Origin: Segetibacter sp.
GTDB taxonomy: Bacteria; Bacteroidota; Bacteroidia; Chitinophagales; Chitinophagaceae
Direction: 5' to 3'
Assembly (NCBI RefSeq): GCF_025963695.1
Contig: NZ_JAOQAH010000090.1
Coordinates: 35,863 to 99,862, forward strand
DNA length: 64,000 nt
Shown: in pieces, positions 44,341-52,034 of the stretch
Numbering within the stretch: the first letter of the stretch is position 1
How the letters are laid out: the number at the start of each line of letters is the position of its first letter
Program-made: the position numbers and the translations under genes
The notes under the pieces: model-generated
Seen by the model: the letters and a program-made list of their open reading frames with translations, nothing else
What the model was told of the DNA's origin: nothing
Database searches by the model: none

Positions 44341-45495
44341 TTACTTTTTCTTTATTCCGGATGGCAACGGCTGAAGATCAGTAGTTGGCCCTTCAACCAC
44401 CAGTTTTCCATTTTTCAAAATCTTCATTCGGTCAACAAAAACCACACGATTATCTCCCGTAGCTGTCGTTCTGCCATGATATACGCAAAACATCTCTTTA
44501 CCATCTGGCGAGTAGGTAATACTATTGTGACCGGTCCCGGTAACTATTCCGCCTTTGTCTACATTTTTACCAAGCACTGGATTGTCGTCAGATTTTTTAA
44601 ACGGCCCCAACGCACTTTTTGAAGTGCCATAGCCGACAGCATAATTTTTACCACCAAAATAATTTGCAGAATACATAATGTAGTAAGTATTTCCCTTTCT
44701 AAATGTGACTGAACCTTCTGTCCAGCGGCGATTTACTTCTTTAGACGTCACAGACCTGCTTTCCCATTCAGCCTGCTTGTCTTTCATAGTTACAGGTGGA
44801 CGTAATAACAATACCGGCTCGCCAATTATACCACTAAAGTCTGGTTTCAGTTCCACCCCATATACCCAGCTTTCTTCAATCTCTTTAAACCAACCTTTCT
44901 CCTTTGCCCAACTAGCCACCTCGCTTTCCACCGCATGTTTGTAAGCACAACGCGAATAATACAGGTACAATTTTCCATCTTTATCAAACAACACATTTCC
45001 GTCAATAATAGGGTAACCGGGGTCAAAAATTGGTTTATTATTTATGTCGATAAAGGGACCGGTTGGTTTATCTGCAACAGCAACACCAATGCGAAAGTTT
45101 TCAAACTCTTTAGTTGGATTAACTTTCCATTGCGCACTATAAAACATATAAAACTTTCCACGTACCTCATACACTTCTGGCGCCCAGTAAGCGCCATCCC
45201 ACCCTGCCGTGCTGTCATTCCATGCATTCTCGTTGTTGGCGAACCACACCTGCCCTTCGCTTTTCCAATTAACAAGATCGATAGAAGAATATGCAGCAAA
45301 ACCGTGCTTAACACCACCTGTTCCATACATGTAATACTTATCACCTTTTACATACAACACGTAAGGGTCGCCAAACACAACAGGCAGCGGATTTTTATAG
45401 GTCGTCTCTTCTGATTTCGCTATTGGCTGAGCAAACAAACCAACATTTTGTGCTATCATAAAAGTGATTATTAATAGCCCTGCAAATTTTTTCAT
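44341..45495 (-). CDS. glycoside hydrolase family 43 protein, secreted
   Basis: 384 residues with signal peptide MKKFAGLLIITFMIAQNVGLFAQ and a five-bladed beta-propeller. Catalytic acids by family pattern: Asp43 (base, 'VVFGDPYVLYVKGDKYYMYGTGG'), Asp165 (pKa modulator, 'YPIIDGNVLF') and Glu260 (acid, 'RWTEGSVTFRKGNTYYIMYSAN'). Other marks: 'WAPEVYEVRGKFYMFYSA'. GH43 enzymes act on arabinan, arabinoxylan or xylan side chains; the exact substrate cannot be read off. It is likely cotranscribed with the basic secretory protein upstream (78-nt gap), and a divergent GH43-like gene lies beyond that. Confidence 0.88.
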   Translation of the reverse strand: MKKFAGLLIITFMIAQNVGLFAQPIAKSEETTYKNPLPVVFGDPYVLYVKGDKYYMYGTGGVKHGFAAYSSIDLVNWKSEGQVWFANNENAWNDSTAGWDGAYWAPEVYEVRGKFYMFYSAQWKVNPTKEFENFRIGVAVADKPTGPFIDINNKPIFDPGYPIIDGNVLFDKDGKLYLYYSRCAYKHAVESEVASWAKEKGWFKEIEESWVYGVELKPDFSGIIGEPVLLLRPPVTMKDKQAEWESRSVTSKEVNRRWTEGSVTFRKGNTYYIMYSANYFGGKNYAVGYGTSKSALGPFKKSDDNPVLGKNVDKGGIVTGTGHNSITYSPDGKEMFCVYHGRTTATGDNRVVFVDRMKILKNGKLVVEGPTTDLQPLPSGIKKK

Positions 45496-45573
45496 GTTGT
45501 TTTAATTAAGCTTCACGTACATATTGGTACGCCGGCAATACTTGTAGCGTATTGTTATTACTTCCATTCTCAA

Positions 45574-46248
45574 TTACGCTGTTACTGATTTTGCGCTTGC
45601 ATAGTCTGCCCAAAGTTCGTCCAGCGTTTTTCCCGTTAAATCTTTCCATGTAGAGGAGGTATATGTATGATCACGAAGTTGAGCATCCACCTTCTTTACA
45701 AGTCCTGCGTATTGCTTAGTTTCAAGCCAATTGAAAAAGGCGGCTGTTATCCTATAGCTATTCCTATAACTTTGGCCTGCTTTGTAAGGAGGCAACGCCC
45801 ATTTCGCGCCTTCATTGTTTACCCCAAATTTATAACGGGCATAATCTGCAATACCTTCCGTTAACCAACCTGGCCCTCCACTTCGCCCATAATTTTGCAC
45901 GACATGCATTACTTCATGCGTTACTACATCAATATCTTCTTTGTGCTTTTGCATATAAGCTGCACTAAAAACAACTCTTCCTCCACCCGTTGCTGCTACC
46001 CCTTTATAAGCAGTATCAATCATAAATTTCACTTCCCTGTTCGTATTCTTATTATATTCTTTAGCTAGTTTAGGGTATACCTTAAAAAACGTTTCAATAA
46101 GCTTCTTTTTGAGTGAAGGATCAAAATCAGCATAGTTGCTTTCAAAGGTTAGCGTATATTTCTTCTTCTTAATCACCTCCTGGCAAATACCCTTCCCTGG
46201 TATTGCTATCAAACTAAACAAGGCGATACAAAAACCAGGTATTTTCAT
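45574..46248 (-). CDS. basic secretory protein (BSP) family metallopeptidase-like protein
   Basis: 224 residues with signal peptide MKIPGFCIALFSLIAIPGKGICQ. The zinc motif HEVMH (His111, Glu112, His115) and 'GPGWLTEGIADYARYKFG' with the downstream acidic ligand are the BSP family pattern, which is best known from plant defence proteins and also occurs in bacteria. 'VTHEVMHVVQNYGRSGG' is the core. Predicted periplasmic or extracellular peptidase. It lies between two GH43 genes; the left one is on the same strand, so an operon for breakdown of plant-type material is plausible. Confidence 0.85.
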   Translation of the reverse strand: MKIPGFCIALFSLIAIPGKGICQEVIKKKKYTLTFESNYADFDPSLKKKLIETFFKVYPKLAKEYNKNTNREVKFMIDTAYKGVAATGGGRVVFSAAYMQKHKEDIDVVTHEVMHVVQNYGRSGGPGWLTEGIADYARYKFGVNNEGAKWALPPYKAGQSYRNSYRITAAFFNWLETKQYAGLVKKVDAQLRDHTYTSSTWKDLTGKTLDELWADYASAKSVTA

Positions 46249-46481
46249 TATTTTATTTCAATTTTTAAATTGTCAAATTACAACGTTTTACTGTTATGTT
46301 GAAAAAACACACTTTTTTTGATATTTATCACTACCTCTTATCCTTTCATTCTCAATTCTTCACCTCTACCCACTGTTTATGATTGTATTGCCCTAAAAAA
46401 AACCCGACAAAGGTCTTTGAAAATATCTTTACAGCCTTTAACCATACTGGCTGCCTTCAAATCTGTACAATAACAATTTTT

Positions 46482-47504
46482 ATGCATTTCTACAAACAAC
46501 AACATTTCCTCCTTTTTATAGTATCTCTGTCAACTGTTGCCCTTAGTAACTGTTCCTCCAAAACCATCTTGGCTAAACAGCAGCAGCTTAAGACCGGGGA
46601 AGAGTATATGTACATGGCTGATCCTACTATTTTTTTTGATAAGGGCACTTATTACCTGTACGGAACGGGAGGCAACAGATTCAATGAAGGGTTTGCCGTA
46701 TATACATCGGAGAATTTAAAAACATGGAAAGGGCCGGTTGGTGAAAAGGACGGCTACGCGTTGAAGAAAGGAGACGTTTTTGGTACCGCCGGATTTTGGG
46801 CACCACAAGTATTGAAACATAATAACCAATTTTATATAGCTTATGCTGCTAACGAACACATCGGCATAGCTGTAAGCAGTACTCCTTTAGGTCCTTTTTT
46901 GTCAAAAACATTAAAGCCAATATCAGAAGAGACAAAACAGATAGACCCTTTTATTTTCAAGGATACAGATGGTAAGACGTACATCTTCTATGTTGTTGTA
47001 GCTAATGGAGGAAATAGAATTTATGTAGTGGAAATGAATGATGATTTGCTTTCCGTAAAAAAAGAAACAGCAAGGCTTTGTATTGAAGCAGATACCGAAT
47101 GGGAAAACACAGGTAAAGATAAATGGTCAGTTGCAGAGGGGCCTACTGTTATTAAACACAATTCTCTTTATTACCTTATGTACAGTGCCAACGACTTTAG
47201 GAGTATGGACTACGCTGTAGGTTATGCAACAAGTAAATCTCCTTTGGGACCGTGGAAAAAGTACGAAGCTAATCCAATCATTCATCGCTCAGTTACCGGC
47301 CAAAAAGGAAGCGGCCATGGCGATATTGTGAAAGGAAAGAAGGACCAGTTATTATATGTTTTTCATACCCACCACTCGTTTGAAAAGGTAATACCGAGAA
47401 AAACAGCAACAATTAAGATTAAGTTTGTGAAAGACGATAAAACAGGCATTGATAAGCTTGTTGCAGCACCCAAATCGTTTCATTTTTTGAGACAGTTGAA
47501 GTAA
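46482..47504 (+). CDS. glycoside hydrolase family 43-like lipoprotein
   Basis: From ATG 46482 the product is 340 residues with the lipobox 'VALSNC' (Cys24). An open frame starts upstream at 46383 but has no signal peptide. Family marks: catalytic Asp47 in 'YMYMADPTIFFDKGTYYLYGTGG', Asp155 in 'KQIDPFIFKDTDGKTYIFY', Glu219 in 'WSVAEGPTVIKHNSLYYLMYSANDF'. Similar in plan to the GH43 on the other strand ('YYIMYSAN' vs 'YYLMYSAN') but diverged, so the pair may be old duplicates. The gene is transcribed away from the BSP gene. Confidence 0.85.
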   Translation: MHFYKQQHFLLFIVSLSTVALSNCSSKTILAKQQQLKTGEEYMYMADPTIFFDKGTYYLYGTGGNRFNEGFAVYTSENLKTWKGPVGEKDGYALKKGDVFGTAGFWAPQVLKHNNQFYIAYAANEHIGIAVSSTPLGPFLSKTLKPISEETKQIDPFIFKDTDGKTYIFYVVVANGGNRIYVVEMNDDLLSVKKETARLCIEADTEWENTGKDKWSVAEGPTVIKHNSLYYLMYSANDFRSMDYAVGYATSKSPLGPWKKYEANPIIHRSVTGQKGSGHGDIVKGKKDQLLYVFHTHHSFEKVIPRKTATIKIKFVKDDKTGIDKLVAAPKSFHFLRQLK

Positions 47505-47527
47505 CCGCGCAAAAGGGGAGTCAGCGG

Positions 47528-47809
47528 ATGAAGAGCGGAACCAAGGTTGTCGCTACAAGTTTAATTAATGATTTAGGCATATTAGTAAAAAATGTCCTCG
47601 CCGTATCATTAACTCCGGAGAATTATAAGGGTCACCTGCACAACAATTGCGTTGAAGGAAGAGTAAGTTTCGAACGAAGGGGCTACCTGTTGTTCAGTGC
47701 TACTAACTACTATAGATACCCTGATAAATTAGAGTTGCAGCTGAAATTACCATTTACTCCGGCTGTCAAGTGTTGGTTCTATCTTCATAATCTCCTTGCC
47801 ATTGTTTAA
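47528..47809 (+). CDS. doubtful small ORF, possibly a remnant
   Basis: 93 codons, no recognised family, no signal peptide. The middle part 'NCVEGRVSFERRGYLLFSATNYYRYPDKLELQLKLPF' reads like real protein, but the ends do not. It starts 21 nt after the GH43-like stop on the same strand. It could be an unknown small protein or the broken end of a former gene. Confidence 0.25.
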   Translation: MKSGTKVVATSLINDLGILVKNVLAVSLTPENYKGHLHNNCVEGRVSFERRGYLLFSATNYYRYPDKLELQLKLPFTPAVKCWFYLHNLLAIV

Positions 47810-48335
47810 GCAGCCTATTTATTAAGGCAGTTAAAAAAGCAGCAGTGAAGATGCAGGTGGCAACGGTCGGCTCCTAGATGATAGCGGCAGTTAACGAGTA
47901 CAAGTGTTGCTGGAAGAAGCCTATGAAATAAAGAATAACATTACCGACAAAAACATCAATCGAAATATGACATCATGCTTTTTTAAATGATATATTTTAA
48001 ACTCATGTTACCCTGATATCATTTTTCAAACTCTTGTGTTGTTGTCGGGTAATAATGCTTCGAATAGCAACTGGAATAGCCTACGGGAAAATACAAACCA
48101 AAAAGCGAAGAAAATAATATTGCAAACGCAAGAGGCTGACAGGAGCAACTCTTTTTACAGCGGGTGTTTCATAGCATCTATAAGCGCCAGAAGACGGTAG
48201 AATCGAGGCGTAATAAAGGGTAACAAGACATTGAAAGCCTCTGCTAAGGAATACCAACAAGTGCAACGTAAGTCTCACTTATTATGGTACAGTTTTTAAA
48301 ATAATTTTCGAGGTAATAACCTCACACATATACTG
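47810..48335. other. intergenic stretch without a supported gene
   Basis: 526 nt of mixed composition. At 47898-47910 there is a truncated match (GTACAAGTGTTGC) to the scattered repeat, and at about 48312-48323 a small GAGGT/ACCTC hairpin just before the KTSC gene. No open frame or motif is convincing. Confidence 0.4.
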
Positions 48336-48533
48336 ATGCCATCGAGTGTTATTTTAAAATCAAGCTATAACGCCGCAACCGCCACTCTAACAATCACCTT
48401 TGTTTCAGGCCTGGTGTACGATTATAAAAACGTGCCCGAACAAACATACAAGGCAATGATTACTTCAGGGTCAAAAGGCACTTACTTTAACAAGTATATT
48501 AAAGGAAAGTATGAATGGGAAAAGGTAGCTTAA
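48336..48533 (+). CDS. stand-alone KTSC domain protein
   Basis: 65 residues that are entirely a KTSC domain: 'SSVILKSSYNAATATLTITFVSGLVYDYKNVPEQTYKAMITSGSKGTYFNKYIKGKY' in order, with the family's 'F..G..Y.Y..VP...Y......S.G.YFN..I' pattern. KTSC domains are found alone or fused to other proteins and are thought to bind nucleic acid; the function of lone copies is not known. Complete despite its size. Confidence 0.85.
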   Translation: MPSSVILKSSYNAATATLTITFVSGLVYDYKNVPEQTYKAMITSGSKGTYFNKYIKGKYEWEKVA

Positions 48534-48536
48534 ACC

Positions 48537-48599
48537 GCTTATCTTTTATATAAGCTGCCATTGATAATTGGTTTTGTATCAAAACGCCCCGCAAAACCA
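48537..48599. repeat. two hairpins in the KTSC-DUF1003 convergence
   Basis: GCTTAT...ATAAGC (48537-48555) and TGGTTTTG...CAAAACCA (about 48567-48599). They lie between convergent stops and probably limit read-through. Neither has a good T-run. Confidence 0.45.
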
Positions 48600-48602
48600 T
48601 TC

Positions 48603-49145
48603 TTACTGTTGTTTTCTGTTTTTGCCTTCGTTGATTTGCTCCATCATGTCCATTATTTTTTCGGGGTGTACATCTTTCGAAAGTTCTTCTATTTCCATGT
48701 CGTCGTACGTATCTTCCAATCCCATCTTTTTAGCCATAGCAGTGTTAAGCGTTATAAGCCGTGTTATTTCGTGTTCCGCTAACAAACTAATCTGTAGGTT
48801 TAGCTCGGCTCTTTTATCTGCTTTCTCATTCATACGGTTCTGGCTAATCAGTACAAAAGTTGAAAGAAAAATTGCTTCAACTGAAGCAACCATTGCAAGT
48901 ACAACCAGGGAAGCATCAAAAGGCTTTAAACCGAGCAAACCCATGTTCCATGTAATCCATATTGCAAAGAGTATAAGGTGTATATAAACGAACACCATAC
49001 TACCGGTAAAGCGGGTAACAGCATCAGCAACCCTTTCCTCAAACTTCTTGTTTCCTTCTTCAATGTTTTGCCTTTCTAAAAGCGCAAAAATATTGCGTTC
49101 AACTATTCTTGCTGTCTGTGCCGACCCAGCTTTGTCTTCTTTCAT
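48603..49145 (-). CDS. DUF1003 family membrane protein
   Basis: 180 residues, two transmembrane helices (about 54-71 and 79-101) in 'RFTGSMVFVYIHLILFAIWITWNMG' and 'FDASLVVLAMVASVEAIFLSTFVLISQNRM', followed by 'ADKRAELNLQISLLAEHEITRLITL'. This is the hallmark of DUF1003 proteins, whose function is unknown. The C-terminus is charged and probably cytoplasmic. Single gene. Confidence 0.9.
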   Translation of the reverse strand: MKEDKAGSAQTARIVERNIFALLERQNIEEGNKKFEERVADAVTRFTGSMVFVYIHLILFAIWITWNMGLLGLKPFDASLVVLAMVASVEAIFLSTFVLISQNRMNEKADKRAELNLQISLLAEHEITRLITLNTAMAKKMGLEDTYDDMEIEELSKDVHPEKIMDMMEQINEGKNRKQQ

Positions 49146-49331
49146 TACTACTAACGTTTTTGTTAATTAATTAAGAAGCATGCCAATATACGCGCGGTAA
49201 TGGCTAGAAGCTAAGTTGACGCCATTGCAGCCCCAACCTCAGCTCCTGCTGACTAAACAGCCAAATTCCCAGGCTTAGTTCTGTAGACTTTTGTTTTTTT
49301 TTGGGGAACAAACAGATGAAATTCTATTTAG

Positions 49332-49355
49332 CATTGTTGTGTCACTCCCTTGTAC
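49332..49355 (-). repeat. short interspersed repeat, copy 8, with an inverted degenerate partner
   Basis: CATTGTTGTGTCACTCCC then TTGTAC and CTTTTTG. About 70 nt to the right, near 49430-49445, AGCAACGATGCC reads as the inverted match of its outer end, so the two may form one imperfect palindromic element of about 115 nt. Confidence 0.55.
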
Positions 49356-49480
49356 TTTTTGTTTTTTAGTGCAGCATTATTAACAGTGGTACCAGAAAGG
49401 CACCTATAAAAGACAGCAGTTGAACTGAGCGTAGCAACGATGCCTCCACAGAGGACTACAGCCCGCCAAAAAAAATAAAA

Positions 49481-49764
49481 CATTACTATGCCGACTTTAA
49501 AGCAACATTAGGAGGTGGAGCGACAAAACAAAAATTGCCGGTTTTTCTCATTCATCTCATGTTCCCGGCACTATGTTTCCTGTGTATGCAGTGGCGGAAT
49601 TAGCACTTAAGCAGAACGTTCCGGTTTTAGCCGGCGGTGCACGGGCAGCACCAAATATGCCGGTAAATATGCAAAATTATGATTGCCACTTTTATGCATT
49701 CACTGGTCGTAAAGTGGGTTCACCTTCCTTGTGCGGGTGTACTGTACTTAAAGCACTGTATTAG
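49481..49764 (+). pseudogene. fragment of a SufS-type cysteine desulfurase
   Basis: Two frames joined near 49536 give 'YADFKATLGGGATKQKLP' and 'FSHSSHVPGTMFPVYAVAELALKQNVPVLAGGARAAPNMPVNMQNYDCHFYAFTGRKVGSP'. This lines up with the SufS pattern '..VSNVLGT..PV..I..LAH...IPVLVDGAQA.PHMPVDVQ..DCDFYAFSGHK'. The invariant Asp of DGAQ (PLP N1 partner) has become Gly and the His before the PLP-lysine has become Arg, and the rest of the enzyme is missing on both sides. It is a decayed remnant, not a gene. Family identified by motif memory. Confidence 0.7.
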
Positions 49765-49865
49765 CTTTTACAAAGCAAAACGGTTACCAAATCGAATGAG
49801 GGCAAAAGCTTCTTTATTCGTTTTGGTATTTAGAAAAGTGTATTGGTGTAAAGCTCTCATTTGCG

Positions 49866-50123
49866 TTAAAGATCTGAACTTGTCTCTGTATTCTCATCAG
49901 TAACAGTGGCCCGATCTCCATCTAAAATTCGGTCTTCTTTGTTTGCATTATCATATTCAGCTGCTTCTAGTTTAACCAGTTTTTCCAGTTCGGTTTTTGG
50001 TGCTGGTTCATCAGCCACACTACCTGCTCCTGGTGCCGTGCCATTTTGCAAATTCCGTTCATTCTGGTTCCACGTTTCCTGTACGTTATTAAATTCTGTT
50101 CCTTTATGCGGGCTGTTTTTCAT
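49866..50123 (-). CDS. small acidic hypothetical protein
   Basis: 85 residues from the ATG at 50123 (the open frame goes on to 50249 but that part is basic and low quality). Sequence: 'MKNSPHKGTEFNNVQETWN' followed by a hydrophilic, acidic stretch ending 'DRATVTDENTETSSDL'. No domain, signal or membrane helix. It looks like the intrinsically disordered small proteins common in this phylum; function unknown. The gap to its right, 50124-50457, holds nothing I recognise. Confidence 0.5.
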   Translation of the reverse strand: MKNSPHKGTEFNNVQETWNQNERNLQNGTAPGAGSVADEPAPKTELEKLVKLEAAEYDNANKEDRILDGDRATVTDENTETSSDL

Positions 50124-50457
50124 ACATAATAATTTTAGAGGTAATAATAACATCCTTAATACCCGAAAAACTATGCCTGTTCTTTCCTTGCGGGAACATG
50201 TAGACCGGATCAGCCTACAGCAAAGTGACCGCATTTTACAGAATGACAAAGGTTTATAACAACAGGTTTTATTGCTTTACATTTTATAATAAACTGCATA
50301 TTTCGGGCGAAATGCTTCTGAAAGGTCACTTGCTCCAGATGTTGAAAGGGGCGAGCTAAGGCTGATTCTAAACCGATTAATAGAGGTAGCTGCATCAATA
50401 AAACTGAAGCAGGCCCCACGATCCTATAATTAAGACCTTTTCCGCTTGGCCATAAAT

Positions 50458-50492
50458 AAAAACTGCCGTCTATGTTTGAGACAGCAGTTTTT
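50458..50492 (-). terminator. intrinsic terminator of the SusC/SusD operon
   Basis: AAAAACTGC and GCAGTTTTT arms (9 bp, extended by GTCT/AGAC with bulges) and a T-run on the reverse strand, 22 nt past the SusD stop. Confidence 0.75.
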
Positions 50493-50513
50493 ATTATTGA
50501 CGTTACGGATTAT

Positions 50514-52010
50514 TTACCTCTTGTCCCACCACACTTTTGAGACATAGGTATCGCCATTCGACATTCTTGCTGATGCAGCCTTGTAATTCTCAGCATTCAG
50601 CAGCGCTTCCCTTGAAGAATAAATAGTACGACGGGGAATGGTTCCGTTTGTTGAGCCGGCAAATGGGCCCGGTTTCAAAGCAGGATAACCCATTCGTCTC
50701 CACTCGATAAAGGCTTCGTATGAGCGACCGAATAACTGGATCCATTTCTGCGTGCCGATCTTTTCCAATTTCTGTTCTTTAGTTAAACCGGTAAAAGAAA
50801 ATTCGGTGAAGCTTGCCGGAACGGTGGTGATGTTATAGGGCTCTTGTGCCAATGCGGCTCTAACACCCGCCTGGTAAAAACCCTCTGCCTGGTCAGCAGT
50901 AGCACCCCAGCCTTCAAGCGCTGCTTCGGCCTTGTAAAAAGAAACATCAGAAAATGACATCACGATACAAGGAATAGCAGGACTATAGCTTCGGTTAAAA
51001 AATGTAAGTGTTGATGCTGTAGAGTAATCGTCTTTAATAACGTTTTTTAAAAGTGCGTCCGTAAGAGCCACACCTATTCCTTTATATCCGGGTGTTCCTG
51101 CTTTTACCGAGTTTACAGTTGGCTGCGCAATCCGTGGAAGGCGGGGATCATTAGTGGACACAAGTTTGGTAACGAAAGCATCAGCCAGGTATTTAAGATC
51201 AGGGCTTCCCGCCAGGAAATGGTTTAGCAGGGGATGGACATTGGCATTAGTAGCATTGTTATAAGTTGGAATAGTAGCGTTGTCACTATTGCTCTCAATT
51301 AGCGGCTGACCCATTGCCTCTGTGACCGTTTTTTGAGCCAATGCCGGATCTGCATAACGAATACGCATGCCGAGTCTCAGCTTAACAGAGTTCGCATACT
51401 TTTTCCATTTTGCAACATCGCCTTTATAATAAAAATCCGCAGCCCCATAACTAACATCCGACGCATTTAGTTGCCCCATTGCTATATTAATATCAGCTAT
51501 CAATGATTTGTAAATGGATTCCTGGGTATCGAAAGCAGGTTTTGAATTAACATCCTCAGCACCTAAACCGGTTTGTGAATAAGGTACATCTCCAAACAAG
51601 TCGGTAAGTCTTTGCCAAACAGTGATCTCAACAATCTTGGCCATCGCCAGTTTTGTTCGTCCAGCAGGATCGGTTTCAAGCCCTTTCAAAATTTCATTAC
51701 GTATCTGGCTGATGTTCCTGATTAAGGTATAATGCGCAGCCCAGGTGTCATTATCACTTTGTTCAACATACCTCGAACTCGAAATCAGCACCCCTCCCGC
51801 CCATTGCTGTATCCATGAGCCAAATTGGTTATTCGGATATTCGTATCCCTCTGCAAAAGCAGCGTCTTTCTGTACTTTGCTAAATACAAGGCCCGGATCA
51901 ATCACCGTAACTGAAGTAGGTGGCGTATTGATTTTTTCAAAATTTTTAGTGCAGGCTTGTAAAAAACAAACAGCACCTGTAAGTATGATTAATTTAAAAG
52001 TATTTTTCAT
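50514..52010 (-). CDS. SusD/RagB-family nutrient-binding lipoprotein
   Basis: 498 residues, lipobox with Cys20 (MKNTFKLIILTGAVCFLQAC). The sequence has the SusD-like_2 pattern: 'FEKINTPPTSVTVIDPGLVFSKVQKDAAF', 'IQQWAGGVLISSSRYVEQSDNDTWAAHYTLIRNISQI', 'VWQRLTDLFGDVPYSQTG', 'YKGDVAKWKKYANSVKLRLGMRIRYADP' and 'EKIGTQKWIQLFGRSYEAFIEWRRMGYP'. It is the surface lid that captures a ligand for the SusC channel encoded just upstream (24-nt gap). No glycosidase, sulfatase or regulator sits next to the pair, so the nutrient is unknown; SusD-like_2 proteins often serve non-glycan or peptide ligands. Confidence 0.92.
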   Translation of the reverse strand: MKNTFKLIILTGAVCFLQACTKNFEKINTPPTSVTVIDPGLVFSKVQKDAAFAEGYEYPNNQFGSWIQQWAGGVLISSSRYVEQSDNDTWAAHYTLIRNISQIRNEILKGLETDPAGRTKLAMAKIVEITVWQRLTDLFGDVPYSQTGLGAEDVNSKPAFDTQESIYKSLIADINIAMGQLNASDVSYGAADFYYKGDVAKWKKYANSVKLRLGMRIRYADPALAQKTVTEAMGQPLIESNSDNATIPTYNNATNANVHPLLNHFLAGSPDLKYLADAFVTKLVSTNDPRLPRIAQPTVNSVKAGTPGYKGIGVALTDALLKNVIKDDYSTASTLTFFNRSYSPAIPCIVMSFSDVSFYKAEAALEGWGATADQAEGFYQAGVRAALAQEPYNITTVPASFTEFSFTGLTKEQKLEKIGTQKWIQLFGRSYEAFIEWRRMGYPALKPGPFAGSTNGTIPRRTIYSSREALLNAENYKAASARMSNGDTYVSKVWWDKR

Positions 52011-52034
52011 TTATCTAGTAGTTTCAGTTAAAGA

